From Subtercola sp. (GTDB taxonomy: Bacteria; Actinomycetota; Actinomycetes; Actinomycetales; Microbacteriaceae), in the NCBI GenBank assembly GCA_025463765.1, contig JAODBC010000004.1, positions 62,001 through 126,000 on the forward strand: 64,000 nucleotides of DNA, given 5' to 3'. The notes under the pieces are model-generated. The model made no database searches, had not been told where the DNA came from, and saw only the letters and a list, made by a program, of their open reading frames with translations. Of this stretch, positions 33,259-42,254 are shown one piece after another. Both the position numbers and the translations under genes were made by a program. Each line of letters starts with the position of its first letter. Positions within the stretch are counted from its first letter, which is position 1.

Positions 33259-33281
33259 ATGGCAGTCTGCCGCCGAGTCGA

Positions 33282-33947
33282 TCAGGGTAAGACAGGTTCG
33301 TTCTCACAACGGCTGTAGAACGAAATCAACGCTTTACGGTTGCTTGTCGCGGCAGATCTGACCCACGGCCGGTCGTTCATGAACGCGTTCTCTGGGGTGA
33401 GAATCACGATCGCCGTCTCGGGGCCGCGGCCACCCCAGCCGGTCTGCTCACTCAGCACGGTGAAAACGCCGTGCGGTAGAACCTGTTGAAGCGCGTCGAT
33501 CATCGCGTTGAGGCTGGGGTGGGGCTGCTCGAAGAGAGCGAGTTCCACGCAGTTACGAGCAGCCAGCGCGGCCGCCACATTCTCGGCCACCGTTTCAGGG
33601 TCGCACGAAGGCGCACTGACGATCAGGGCGGTACCGACCGGCGTTGCAGTGCTGAGCACCAACTGGCCGAGGATGACTGCGGTGCTGCTTTCGCCTGCTT
33701 CGCTGAAGCTGTGCGCGAAGCTCCCGAACTGAGCAGCCGCCATCTCGCCGTCGGAATGCGCTCGGATCAGCTCGGCAACTCGACGGAAGGTCGCCTCGAG
33801 GTGAAACGCGGAACTTTGCCGCCAGATCGCCTCCGTGTCATCGTCTAACGCAAAGAGCGTGGGAAACGCGTCGGCGGGGCGGGGCAGACTGCTCGCTTTA
33901 CGCAGCCTGGTCTCACGGGTCGGGCGGAGATTCGTTGCAGTTGTCAT
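33282..33947 (-). CDS. Hypothetical protein
   Basis: This 221-residue soluble protein has no family I can name. It has no signal or membrane segment; the central region (SSTAVILGQLVLSTATPVGTALIVSAPSCD) looks like an alpha/beta core and the C-terminus is polar. ATG 33947 is chosen over an upstream GTG for lack of conserved-looking sequence before it. It converges on devR with a 23-bp gap and no DosR-like site is visible before it. The coding pattern is typical of the region, so it is probably real. Confidence 0.6.
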   Translation of the reverse strand: MTTATNLRPTRETRLRKASSLPRPADAFPTLFALDDDTEAIWRQSSAFHLEATFRRVAELIRAHSDGEMAAAQFGSFAHSFSEAGESSTAVILGQLVLSTATPVGTALIVSAPSCDPETVAENVAAALAARNCVELALFEQPHPSLNAMIDALQQVLPHGVFTVLSEQTGWGGRGPETAIVILTPENAFMNDRPWVRSAATSNRKALISFYSRCENEPVLP

Positions 33948-34000
33948 AGGAATCACTCTCGGTCTCACGGTCGAACAGGAAATACGGTCTGCGCGCCCGG

Positions 34001-34222
34001 TCAGGCGTGCGGGATACCGGCGGTTAGTCCACCGTCGATAACGAACTCCGAGCCGGTCGAGTAGGCCGATTCGTCGCTGGCAAGAAAGAGCACAAGGCGA
34101 GATTTCATGGCGACGTAGGCGTGCAGCCCGGCGCCGCCGCGAAGCCCCTCGACTGAGGGGGTGTTGATGATCCCCCGGGCGTCGCCACTGATGAGGGCGA
34201 CTTTTCCTAGAACACGATCCAT
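34001..34222 (-). pseudogene. Short-chain dehydrogenase reduced to its two ends
   Basis: From ATG 34222 the frame gives an SDR start (DRVLGKVALISGDARGI) and jumps after 18 residues to the far end (an SVEGLRGGAGLHAYVAMKSR segment, then LVLFLASDESAYSTGSEFVI and DGGLTAGIPHA), typical of 3-alpha/20-beta-hydroxysteroid-dehydrogenase-like SDRs. Roughly 170 residues, including the catalytic Tyr, are absent. The glycine motif is also damaged. The fusion is in frame, but the product could not bind cofactor and catalyse. Confidence 0.75.
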
Positions 34223-34284
34223 GACTGACCCCCGGGTTTCTGGCGGCGCTACGCCGACGAACACCATGATGACAAAGTCGGGTG

Positions 34285-34319
34285 CTCAGATTACAGGGCC
34301 GTTGGTCCTGTCATCTGAG
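34285..34319. promoter_or_regulatory. Long inverted repeat with weak DosR-box similarity
   Basis: A 16-bp inverted repeat with two mismatches and a 3-base loop (34285-34300 / 34304-34319) lies between the two divergent pseudogenes. Its centre GGGCCGTTGGTCCT (34296-34309) resembles the DosR box weakly. It may be a surviving shared control site or a hairpin. Confidence 0.35.
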
Positions 34320-34405
34320 CTGCGCCCCGCAAGCCGGCCGTGCGGTGGCCTTCCAGGTGACCTTGTGCCCTACCCGTCAGTACCGAGTAAAGGGATGCTC
34401 AAGGC

Positions 34406-35144
34406 ATGACAAAGACACTGGAAAAGGTAGAAGCTCCCGGGTCAGACCATGACGTTTCGTCTGCACCACTACCGGCGCGGAGCACCCGAACTACTGCACG
34501 TCTTGTCGTCGGACTGTTCCAACGCCCACGGAGGTTCTGGTCGCTGTGCCTGCGTGCGGCGTCTGTCGAACAGACCTGCAGGTGATCGATGGCGAACTGC
34601 CGACTCATTGCGATCACGTGGTCCCCCGCCATCAGGTCGTCGGACGGGTGACCGCGATCGGCTCAGCCGTGCAGTCATTAACGCCGAACAGCTGAGCATT
34701 CCTGAAGCGTTCGCCTACCTGCTTCCAGCAGACACAGACCCGGTGAAGACCGCTCTCCTGCTCTGCGCCGGCGCCTCTTTCGTTGGCGACGCGGACTCGA
34801 AACCTCCGGTGCAACTGGATTCGGCGATCATTTTCGCCCCCGCCGGCGAAATAGTCAGCCAGGCTTTTGCCGCGACGACCCGCGGCGGAACCGTCGTCAT
34901 CGCGGGCATGCACCTGTCCGACATTCCGACGCTCAACTACGACAACAGCCTGTTCTATGAACGAGACCTTCGAACGGTGACCGCCAACACCCGCGCAGAC
35001 GGAATGGCATTCCTCCGAATCGCGCGCAACCTCGCGCTCTCTCCGCACGTCACCACGTACCCGTTCGAGTCCGTCGACGTGGCGCTTGACGATCTTCGAA
35101 GCGGCAGTGCGTCGGGGTCGCTCGTCATCACCGTCAGCGAGTGA
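34406..35144 (+). pseudogene. Zinc alcohol dehydrogenase (AdhA-like), fragmented
   Basis: Three frames carry parts of one gene. ATG 34406 opens a short frame; from 34531 another frame gives [20 protein letters not shown] and [15 protein letters not shown], the catalytic-zinc start of a medium-chain dehydrogenase; from about 34680 a third gives the C-terminal half (IIFAPAGEIVSQAFAATTRG, MHLSDIPTLNYDNSLFYERD, TVTANTRADG) to 35144. The middle, with structural zinc and much of the Rossmann fold, is missing. The intact homologues I know are AdhA-type dehydrogenases, often near aldehyde dehydrogenase genes, as here. Confidence 0.75.
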
Positions 35145-35166
35145 GACCGGCCCCTTCAGAACTGAG

Positions 35167-35192
35167 TCCGGCTCGCCCGCAGGCGAGCCGGA
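35167..35192. terminator. Perfect 11-bp hairpin between convergent genes
   Basis: TCCGGCTCGCC and GGCGAGCCGGA (loop CGCA) form a perfect stem between the alcohol dehydrogenase pseudogene and the aldehyde dehydrogenase stop codon, so it can serve both directions. Confidence 0.65.
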
Positions 35193-35202
35193 TCGGTCAA
35201 CG

Positions 35203-36798
35203 TCAGACGAAGAAGCCGAGCGGCTCGGGATCGTGGTTGTCGAGTACGTTCTTGACCTCCTGGTAGTTGCGGAGGGTCTGCTGGTCGGTCTCGCGGCCAT
35301 ACCCTGACTGCTTGTACCCGCCGAAGCCCGCTCCGGCCGGGTACTGGTGGTAGGTGTTGACCCAGACACGACCGGCCCGGATGTCCTGGCTGGCCTTGAA
35401 GGTGATGTCAGTGTCTCGGCTCCACACGCCTGAGCCGAGCCCGTATATGGTGTCGTTGGCGATCGTGATCGCGTCATCGTAGTCAGCGAACGGGGCCACC
35501 GTGACGACGGGGCCGAAGATCTCCTCTTGGAAGACGCGCATGTCGTTCGAGCCCTGGAAGACGGTCGGCTCGATGAAGTAGCCGCCCGCGAGGTCACCGC
35601 CGAGTTCTGCCCGGGCACCGCCAGCGAGTACTTTGCAGCCCTCCTGCGGCCCGAGAGTGAGGTAGTCGGAGATCTTCTCGAGCTGGTCGGCGCTGTTCTG
35701 AGGCCCCATCTCGGTTTCGGTGTCGAGCGGGTCGCCGACCTTGATTCTCTTCACGCGGGAGACGGCGTCGTCGAGGAACCCGTTTGTCATCAGGTCTTCT
35801 TGAAGTAACGCGCGCGACGGGCAGGAGCAGATCTCGCCCTTGTTGAGCGCGAACATCGTGAATCCCTCGATGGCTTTGCGGTAGTAGTCGTCGTGTTCCC
35901 GGGCGACGTCGTCGAAGAACAGGTTCGGCGACTTCCCGCCGAGCTCCATGGTCGACGGAATGATGTTCTTGATCGCGTACTGCATGATCTGCCGGCCCGT
36001 CGCGGTCGACCCGGTGAACGCGACCTTACCGACGCCTTCGTGTTCGACGAGGTGCTGACCCAGCGTCGAACCACTGCCGTTCACGACATTGATGGTGCCC
36101 GGCGGCAGCAGATCCTGAATCAACTCCATCACGTACAAGATCGAGATCGGTGTCGCGCTGGCAGGCTTCAGCACGACAGTGTTGCCGGCGGCCAGCGCGG
36201 GGGCGAGTTTCCACGCGGCCATCAGAATGGGAAAGTTCCACGGGATGATCTGGGCGACGACACCGATCGGCTCATAGAAGTGGTACGAGACGAGGTTGTT
36301 CGAGAGCTTCTTGATCGTTCCTTCCTGCGTGCGAATGGCCGCGGCGAAGTACCGGAAGTGATCGATCGCCAGCGGGATGTCGGCGGCGAGGGTCTCTCGT
36401 ACAGGTTTGCCGTTCTCCCACGACTCCATCACGGCGATGTCTTCCAGGTGCTGCTCGAGCCGGTCGGCGATAGCGTTCAGAACCGCTGCCCGCTCGGCCG
36501 TCGTCGTCACCGACCAGGTGCTGAAGGCACGCTGTGCAGACCAGACAGCGAGATCGACGTCAGCGAGACCCGAATGCGCATACTCGGCGATGGGCAACCC
36601 GGTCGCAGGGGCCAGATCTTCGGCGTACTCGCCGTTGATCGGCTTGACCCAGTCACCGCCGATGAAGTTGTCGTACCTGCTCTTCAGCGGCACGATGCTT
36701 CCTGCGCTACCGGGTCGGGTGTACACCGTGCCTACCTTGCCGAGCGGTCGGGGGTCGGCCTCAGTGCCGCTGATGTTCGGTTCTGCCAGGAGTGTCAT
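35203..36798 (-). CDS. Aldehyde dehydrogenase (AldB/ExaC type)
   Basis: This 531-residue NAD(P)-dependent enzyme oxidises aldehydes to acids. The nucleophile is Cys324 in [12 protein letters not shown], the general base Glu285 in MELGGKSPN, the oxyanion Asn in IIPWNFP, and the cofactor motif is FTGSTATGR (about 261-269). The N-terminal 40 residues are longer than usual. It lies 58 bp after pntB on the same strand, so it may be the last gene of the transhydrogenase operon and, through the divergent box at 39848, under DevR. It would pair with the alcohol dehydrogenase at 39931 in fermentative or ethanol metabolism. Confidence 0.92.
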   Translation of the reverse strand: MTLLAEPNISGTEADPRPLGKVGTVYTRPGSAGSIVPLKSRYDNFIGGDWVKPINGEYAEDLAPATGLPIAEYAHSGLADVDLAVWSAQRAFSTWSVTTTAERAAVLNAIADRLEQHLEDIAVMESWENGKPVRETLAADIPLAIDHFRYFAAAIRTQEGTIKKLSNNLVSYHFYEPIGVVAQIIPWNFPILMAAWKLAPALAAGNTVVLKPASATPISILYVMELIQDLLPPGTINVVNGSGSTLGQHLVEHEGVGKVAFTGSTATGRQIMQYAIKNIIPSTMELGGKSPNLFFDDVAREHDDYYRKAIEGFTMFALNKGEICSCPSRALLQEDLMTNGFLDDAVSRVKRIKVGDPLDTETEMGPQNSADQLEKISDYLTLGPQEGCKVLAGGARAELGGDLAGGYFIEPTVFQGSNDMRVFQEEIFGPVVTVAPFADYDDAITIANDTIYGLGSGVWSRDTDITFKASQDIRAGRVWVNTYHQYPAGAGFGGYKQSGYGRETDQQTLRNYQEVKNVLDNHDPEPLGFFV

Positions 36799-36856
36799 TG
36801 CTCTCTTCTTTCTTCAGGGTTCGGGTGCAGCGGTCGCCGGAGTGGCGGCGGCACGA

Positions 36857-38275
36857 TCAGGTGGTGACGTATTGCTTCACGGAGAGGGTGATGTCGCCGA
36901 GCGCCTTTTTGGCGTCGTCGAACAGCATTCCGGTCTGCGGCAGCGAGAACAGTTCGTTCGGGATGCCGGCGTAGCCGGGACTCATGGATCGTTTGACGAC
37001 GACGACCGATTTGGCGTGGTCGACGTCGAGAATGGGCATGCCCGAGACGGCGTTACCGGGGCGACGGGCGGCCGGGTTGGTGACGTCGTTCGCGCCCACG
37101 ACCAACGCCACGTCGCAGGTGTCGAAAGCCGGGTTGGCCTCTTCGAGTTGCAGCATTTGGGTGTACGGCACGTTCGCCTCGGCGAGCAGGACATTCATGT
37201 GTCCGGGCATCCGGCCTGCCACCGGGTGGATGGCGTATTTCACGTCAATGCCGTGATCGGTGAGCAGCTTCGCGAGCTCGGCGACCTCATGCTGGGCTTG
37301 GGATGCCGCGAGACCGTAGCCCGGCACGATGATCACGTGGCGGGCGTACGCCAGCTGCAACCCGACGTCATCGGCCGTCACTTCGCGAACGTTGGCGGTG
37401 GTAGAGGTGCCAGGCGTGACCTCGGCACCGTCGCCGGTTCCGAAGCCGCCGAGCATGATGGTGAGCACCGAGCGATTCATCGCCTTGGCCATCTGCAGGG
37501 TGAGAATCGTGCCCGCAGCACCCACCAGCGCGCCGGCGATAATCATCGCCTGATTGTCGATCACGAAGCCGGCCATCGCAACAGCGAGCCCGGTGAAAGC
37601 ATTCAGCAGTGAGACCACGACCGGGGCATCCGCCCCGCCAATCGGAAGCACCATGAGTACGCCGAACAGTACCGATGCGATGAGCACGACGAGAAGCAGC
37701 GGCCACGACGCGGGCAGAAGTATGGTGGCCGCCCCGGCACCGAGTGCGATGAGCACCACGACGACGTTCAGCACGCGGGCGCCTGGGAATTGGATCGGCT
37801 GGCCAGGAATGACGCCTTGCAGTTTGCCAGCTGCGATGAGAGAGCCGGAGAGGCTCACCGAGCCGATGATGACGTCGAGCACGACCGGAACACTGGTGGT
37901 CGGGGTGAGTCCGGCCGATACGTCTCGGCTGAGGAAGTCGGCGAACGCTATCGCCGCGGCGGCCCCGCCGCCCACGGCGTTGAATAGGCTGACGAGCTGC
38001 GGAATGTCAGTCATCTTCACCGACCGGGAGCGCACGATGCCGAACCCTCCGCCGAGGATCACGCCCGCCGCTAAGGCAATCCAGCCGAGCGGGTGGGAGT
38101 TAGAGAGGGCGATGGCGTAGACCAGCGTCGCACCGACAGCGATGATCATGCCGCCGGCCGAGATGAGGTTGCCGCGGCGAGCAGTTCTGGGGGTCCTCAT
38201 CTGATGCAGACCGACCACAAAGAACACGGCTGCTGCCAGGTAAAACACTCCCACGATGAATGCGAACGGAGTCAT
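36857..38275 (-). CDS. pntB: NAD(P) transhydrogenase beta subunit
   Basis: This 472-residue membrane protein has about eight or nine helices over the first 270 residues, then the NADP-binding domain III (VIIVPGYGLAASQAQHEVAEL near 300-320, ALVVGANDVTNPAA and RSMSPGYAGIPNELF). It couples proton movement to hydride transfer between NADH and NADP+. ATG 38275 overlaps the stop of pntAB. With the separate PntAA and PntAB chains it forms the three-subunit transhydrogenase found in many actinobacteria. Confidence 0.95.
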   Translation of the reverse strand: MTPFAFIVGVFYLAAAVFFVVGLHQMRTPRTARRGNLISAGGMIIAVGATLVYAIALSNSHPLGWIALAAGVILGGGFGIVRSRSVKMTDIPQLVSLFNAVGGGAAAAIAFADFLSRDVSAGLTPTTSVPVVLDVIIGSVSLSGSLIAAGKLQGVIPGQPIQFPGARVLNVVVVLIALGAGAATILLPASWPLLLVVLIASVLFGVLMVLPIGGADAPVVVSLLNAFTGLAVAMAGFVIDNQAMIIAGALVGAAGTILTLQMAKAMNRSVLTIMLGGFGTGDGAEVTPGTSTTANVREVTADDVGLQLAYARHVIIVPGYGLAASQAQHEVAELAKLLTDHGIDVKYAIHPVAGRMPGHMNVLLAEANVPYTQMLQLEEANPAFDTCDVALVVGANDVTNPAARRPGNAVSGMPILDVDHAKSVVVVKRSMSPGYAGIPNELFSLPQTGMLFDDAKKALGDITLSVKQYVTT

Positions 38276-38613
38276 GAGCTCTTCCCTGGCTTGATCGCTG
38301 CCGGTACCGATGCGGTCAAAGATGGTGGTGCCGCAGCGGGCGTGAACATGCGCAGCATGCGGTCGGTGACGACGTACCCGCCGAAAACGTTGGCAGAAGC
38401 GAACAGTGCCGCGATAAAGGTCAGGATGTACCCGGCGGGAGTGTTCGCTGCTGCGGCAATGGCGATCGCCCCGGCGATTACCACACCATGGATGGCATTC
38501 GCGCCCGACATCATCGGGGTGTGCAGGGTCGAAGGGATCTTACTGATCACCTCGAACCCGACAAGCAGGCTGAGCACGAAGATGGCCAGGTTGCTGAACA
38601 GTGTCTCGGTCAT
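38272..38613 (-). CDS. pntAB: NAD(P) transhydrogenase alpha subunit, membrane part
   Basis: This 113-residue membrane subunit has three to four helices, with FEVISKIPSTLHTPMMSGANAIHGVV in the middle and FGGYVVTDRMLRMF near the end, both standard for PntAB. ATG 38613 overlaps the PntAA stop; the longer open frame upstream only shadows pntAA. A Pro/Ala-rich tail follows the last helix. It forms domain II of the proton-translocating transhydrogenase with PntB. Confidence 0.93.
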   Translation of the reverse strand: MTETLFSNLAIFVLSLLVGFEVISKIPSTLHTPMMSGANAIHGVVIAGAIAIAAAANTPAGYILTFIAALFASANVFGGYVVTDRMLRMFTPAAAPPSLTASVPAAIKPGKSS

Positions 38614-39770
38614 GCGTTCACGCTCTCTGCGAGTTGACGGGCCTGAAGTTGGGCATTGACGATCTTGCCGTCGTGACAGACCAGCACGGCGGCATGAATG
38701 TCGCTGGCGAGATCGACCTGTAACTGGTTGTCGGTGACGAAGGAGTCGAGCAGTGCCTGGATGTTGCGGGCGTACATCGCCGAGGCAGAGGTCGGCAACT
38801 CGGCAGCCAGATCGCCGGCGCCGATGACACACACTCCGCCGGCGGTCGTCACCGTTTCTCGATCGACCGACCCGTAGACGTTGCCGCCGAGATCGCTCGC
38901 CGCCAGGTCGATGCATACCGAGCCTGATTTCAGCGCTGCGAGGGTGTCTGCCGACACCAGTAGCGGCGGTGTGCGGCCGGGCACTTTAGCTGTCGTGATG
39001 ATGATGTCGAACGCCACCAGCTCCGCGGCCAGTTCCGACTGCTGTTCCACTTGCTCCTCGGGCGAAAGCGCCCTCGCGTAACCCCCGGCTGCGGCGCCTT
39101 CGGCGATGCTCGAGGTGAGAAACCGGGCTCCGAGAGACTCGACCTCACCCCGAGAAGCCGGTCTGACGTCGTAGCCGGTCACGACGGCGCCAAGGCGCTT
39201 AGCGGTGCCGATCGCCTGCAGGCCGGCGACGCCGGTGCCGATGACGATCACGTTCGCCGGCCGGGCCGTGCCCGACGCGGTGATCATCATCGGCAGATAC
39301 CGGGCGAAGCTATCGGCGGCCACGATAGCCGCTTTGTACCCGGCCGCGCTCGCTTGAGAGCTGAGTGCATCCATCGATTGCGCACGACTCAGCGTTCGCG
39401 GCAGCAGTTCGAACGCGGCCACCGTGACGCGGGCCCCGGTGAGCGCTGCGACCAGTGCAGGGTCATTCAGAGGGTCGAGTAGACCGAGCAGAAGCTGGCC
39501 GGCGCGCAGCCGGGCGACGGTGTCGGCATCGGGTGCGTGAACAACGGCGAGCACATCGCACCGATCAATGATCTCGGTGCGCGAGGCGAGAGAGGCGCCG
39601 GCTTGCTGGTACGCGCTGTCGGGAAAGCGAGCCTCTGCCCCGGCACCGGATTCGATCAGCACGTCGTGATCCGCCTTCGTGAGCCGGGTGACCGTCTCAG
39701 GGTCGAGAGCGACCCGCCGTTCGCCGGCTGCTGTCTCTTTCAGAACGCCGATCGTAAGGTTCTTCGTCAT
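38610..39770 (-). CDS. pntAA: NAD(P) transhydrogenase alpha subunit, NAD-binding part
   Basis: This 386-residue soluble domain I starts IGVLKETAAGERRVALDPETV (shared with alanine dehydrogenase), has the SMDALSSQA segment and the NAD motif VIVIGTGVAGLQAIGTAKRLG near 173-193, and IIITTAKVPGRTPPLLV. It binds NAD(H) and hands hydride to PntB. It heads the pntAA-pntAB-pntB(-aldehyde dehydrogenase) operon; its start is 160 bp from the divergent adhP gene, and two DosR-box-like sites lie between. Hypoxic control of NADPH/NADH balance is the inferred role. Confidence 0.95.
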   Translation of the reverse strand: MTKNLTIGVLKETAAGERRVALDPETVTRLTKADHDVLIESGAGAEARFPDSAYQQAGASLASRTEIIDRCDVLAVVHAPDADTVARLRAGQLLLGLLDPLNDPALVAALTGARVTVAAFELLPRTLSRAQSMDALSSQASAAGYKAAIVAADSFARYLPMMITASGTARPANVIVIGTGVAGLQAIGTAKRLGAVVTGYDVRPASRGEVESLGARFLTSSIAEGAAAGGYARALSPEEQVEQQSELAAELVAFDIIITTAKVPGRTPPLLVSADTLAALKSGSVCIDLAASDLGGNVYGSVDRETVTTAGGVCVIGAGDLAAELPTSASAMYARNIQALLDSFVTDNQLQVDLASDIHAAVLVCHDGKIVNAQLQARQLAESVNA

Positions 39771-39806
39771 ACCACTGAGATTGCGCCTGCCTGATAGCCC
39801 GAACCA

Positions 39807-39861
39807 GTGCCGAAGGTCCTGTGTAAGTGTCGGCGCCTGCGCCGAGAGGGACTTTTGGCAC
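39807..39861. promoter_or_regulatory. Two DosR-box-like sites between pntAA and adhP
   Basis: GGGACTTTTGGCAC (39848-39861) matches the DosR consensus GGGACTTTnGnCCC at 11 of 12 fixed positions. A weaker second copy, AGGACCTTCGGCAC on the minus strand, lies at 39807-39820. The strong box is 69 bp before adhP and 77 bp before pntAA, so one site may drive both directions. Confidence 0.65.
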
Positions 39862-39930
39862 TAGTCCGTCTGCGGTGGTGCCGCGAAGCTGATCGTGTAC
39901 CTAGCCGCGTGCCATCAGAAAGGTTCCATC

Positions 39931-40941
39931 ATGAAAGCCGCCGTCGTCACAGAATTCAATGCTCCCCTCGAGATCGAGGAACTCGACATTCCAACACCTG
40001 GGGTGGGCGAAGTGCTGATCCGGTTGGAGACCTGTGGGCTGTGCCACACCGACATCCACGCTGCACACGGCGACTGGCCGGTCAAACCCACCCTCCCGTT
40101 CATTCCCGGCCACGAAGGTGTGGGCATCGTCGAAGCGCTCGGCGCGAACGTCACTACCCGAACGATCGGCGAGAGAGTCGCCATTCCGTGGCTCGGGTTC
40201 GCATGCGGCGAGTGTCGGTACTGCATCGACGGGCGTGAGACGCTCTGCGAACAGCAGCAGAACAGCGGCTACTCCGTCAACGGTGCATTCGCGGAGTACG
40301 CCGTCGCCAGCGCCCGGTTCGTGATCCCGGTACCCGACGGCATCAGCGCTCTGGATGCTGCGCCTCTCACCTGCGCCGGCGTGACCACCTACAAGGCCCT
40401 GAAAGTGGCCAATATCATGCCCACAGAGAATGTCGCCGTCTTCGGCATCGGTGGCCTCGGCCACCTCGCCGTGCAGTACGCCCGCATCATGGGCGGAACA
40501 GTGATCGGCGTCGATATCGAAGACGAGAAACTCGCTCTCGCGAGCGAGCTGGGTGCCGCGTTCACGGTGAACGCCGCGAAGGTCGACCCTGTCGAAACGA
40601 TCGCAGGGTTCGGCGGCGCTGACGTCGCTGTGGTGCTGGCCGCGTCACCGAGAGTGTTCGAGCAGGCTTTCGCCTCGCTCAAGCGCGGCGGGCGGCTGAT
40701 CTGCGTCGCACTTCCAGCGGAAGGCACGATGAGCATCCCCATTTTCGAGACCGTGCTGAAAGGCATCTCGATCATCGGCTCGATCGTCGGCACCCGGCAA
40801 GACGTTGCCGAAGTCTTCGCCCTGCATCTCGCGGGGAGAACAAAGGTGATCGCCGAGACGCGCACGCTCGAGCAGGTCAACGCCGCCATGGCTGAAGTGC
40901 TCTCCAGCACGGTGCCGGCCCGGCTCGTCTTCCAGTTCTAA
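39931..40941 (+). CDS. adhP: Zinc-dependent alcohol dehydrogenase AdhP
   Basis: This 336-residue medium-chain dehydrogenase matches AdhP in length and motifs. The catalytic zinc is held by Cys35 (CGLCH), His61 (GHEG) and Cys148 (TCAG); the structural zinc by Cys92, Cys95, Cys98 and Cys106; the NAD site is VAVFGIGGLGHLAVQYAR near 168-185. It interconverts primary alcohols and aldehydes. ATG 39931 follows AGAAAGG. It leads a rightward run (PNPOx-like protein, SDR) behind a strong DosR-like box and should work with the nearby aldehyde dehydrogenase and transhydrogenase to balance reductant. Confidence 0.93.
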   Translation: MKAAVVTEFNAPLEIEELDIPTPGVGEVLIRLETCGLCHTDIHAAHGDWPVKPTLPFIPGHEGVGIVEALGANVTTRTIGERVAIPWLGFACGECRYCIDGRETLCEQQQNSGYSVNGAFAEYAVASARFVIPVPDGISALDAAPLTCAGVTTYKALKVANIMPTENVAVFGIGGLGHLAVQYARIMGGTVIGVDIEDEKLALASELGAAFTVNAAKVDPVETIAGFGGADVAVVLAASPRVFEQAFASLKRGGRLICVALPAEGTMSIPIFETVLKGISIIGSIVGTRQDVAEVFALHLAGRTKVIAETRTLEQVNAAMAEVLSSTVPARLVFQF

Positions 40942-40972
40942 GAACGACGCGCACAAAGAAAAGGGATACGAA

Positions 40973-41431
40973 ATGGTCATGATTACAGAAGACCTCGATG
41001 AGTGGTCTCCACAGGGTCCCGTCACTGAACTCTCTGTTGAGCATTGCTGGAAGCTGCTTGACGGTTCGACGTTCGGGCACCTGGGAGTGAGCGTCGACAA
41101 CCAGCCAGAGATATTTCCCGTCAACTACGTCGCCGACGGCAGATCCATCGTCTTCAGAACAGCCAGAGGCACAAAACTCCGAGACCTGATCGCCAATAGC
41201 TCTGTCGTTTTCGAGGCAGACGCGCAACTGGAAAACGGTGCGTGGAGCGTGACGGTGAAAGGCATTGCCGAGGTGCTCGGCGCTGATGCGCCAGTAGCTA
41301 ATGAGGTTGATGTGATGCTGCCCCAATGGGTTCCCACCGCGGAATTCATCTACGTCCGCATCACTCCCACCGATATCCGGGGCCGCCAATTCGAGCGGCA
41401 GCTTCGCCTCGTTATCCGCCCAGCCGCCTAG
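40973..41431 (+). CDS. PNPOx-fold flavin-binding protein
   Basis: This 152-residue small beta-barrel protein is of the pyridoxamine 5'-phosphate oxidase-like family (LDGSTFGHLGVSVDNQPEIFPVNYVAD near 29-55, then IVFRTARGTKLRDLI). Such proteins bind FMN or F420 and include several DosR-regulon members in mycobacteria. It follows adhP by 31 bp and is probably in the same transcript. Substrate or redox role unknown; a flavin or F420 reductase or sequestering function is possible. Confidence 0.85.
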   Translation: MVMITEDLDEWSPQGPVTELSVEHCWKLLDGSTFGHLGVSVDNQPEIFPVNYVADGRSIVFRTARGTKLRDLIANSSVVFEADAQLENGAWSVTVKGIAEVLGADAPVANEVDVMLPQWVPTAEFIYVRITPTDIRGRQFERQLRLVIRPAA

Positions 41432-41494
41432 CTCTGTTCCGCCGATTTCTCCAAACCACTCCAGACCCTATTGCGAAAGACAGGAAGATTTCTC

Positions 41495-42250
41495 ATGGCC
41501 ACATATGATGTTGCAGCACGGTCCGCTATTGTCACGGGAGGCGGCTCGGGTATCGGCCGGGCAGTTGCTCTGCTGCTGGCCGCGAACGGCGCCGACGTAC
41601 TCGTTACCGACGTCAATCACGAAGGTGTCGCAGCTGTCGTGGATGAAATCGTTGCCGCCGGGGGTACCGCCTCGATGCTGGTCGGAGACGTCACCGACCC
41701 CGAGTTCGCCAAAGCCAGCGTCGACGCAGCGAACGCCCTGGCGCCGCTGCGCATAGCGGTGAACAACGCAGGCATTGGCGGCGAGTCGGCAACCATCGGC
41801 GATTACCCGCTCGAGAGTTGGCGCCGAGTGATCGAGATCAACCTCAACGCCGTGTTTTACGGGCTGAAGTACCAGCTGCCGGCGATCGGCGCGCATGGGG
41901 GCGGCTCTGTCGTGAACATGGCATCGATCCTAGGCTCTGTCGGCTTCGCCACATCGTCGGCGTACGTCACCGCCAAGCACGGACTGCTCGGCCTCACGCA
42001 GAACGCAGCACTCGAGTACGCCGACCAGAAGGTGCGCGTCACCGCCGTCGGTCCAGGTTTCATCCACACCCCGCTCATCGACGCGAACCTCGACACAGCC
42101 ACGCAAGACTTTCTTGTCACCAAGCATCCTCTTGGCCGGCTTGGCGAGCCGACCGAGGTCGCTGCGCTGGTCGCTTTCCTCGCCTCAGACGCGGCATCTT
42201 TCATCACGGGCAGCTACCACCTGATCGACGGCGGCTACATCGCCCAGTAA
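41495..42250 (+). CDS. Short-chain dehydrogenase/reductase
   Basis: This 251-residue classical SDR has the cofactor motif TGGGSGIGRA near residues 14-23, NNAG, the catalytic Ser (NMASILGS) and YVTAK for Tyr-Lys, and ends ITGSYHLIDGGYIAQ. Complete length and all motifs indicate an active NAD(P)-dependent oxidoreductase. ATG 41495 follows CAGGAAG; the upstream in-frame start lacks conserved sequence. It is 63 bp after the PNPOx-like gene and likely the last gene of the adhP transcript. It contrasts with the ruined SDR at 34001. Confidence 0.9.
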   Translation: MATYDVAARSAIVTGGGSGIGRAVALLLAANGADVLVTDVNHEGVAAVVDEIVAAGGTASMLVGDVTDPEFAKASVDAANALAPLRIAVNNAGIGGESATIGDYPLESWRRVIEINLNAVFYGLKYQLPAIGAHGGGSVVNMASILGSVGFATSSAYVTAKHGLLGLTQNAALEYADQKVRVTAVGPGFIHTPLIDANLDTATQDFLVTKHPLGRLGEPTEVAALVAFLASDAASFITGSYHLIDGGYIAQ

Positions 42251-42254
42251 CAAG

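Noticed and set aside
35893-37612. Two long plus-strand frames opposite the aldehyde dehydrogenase and pntB
   Set aside because: Antisense shadows of GC-rich genes whose catalytic motifs are complete on the minus strand.
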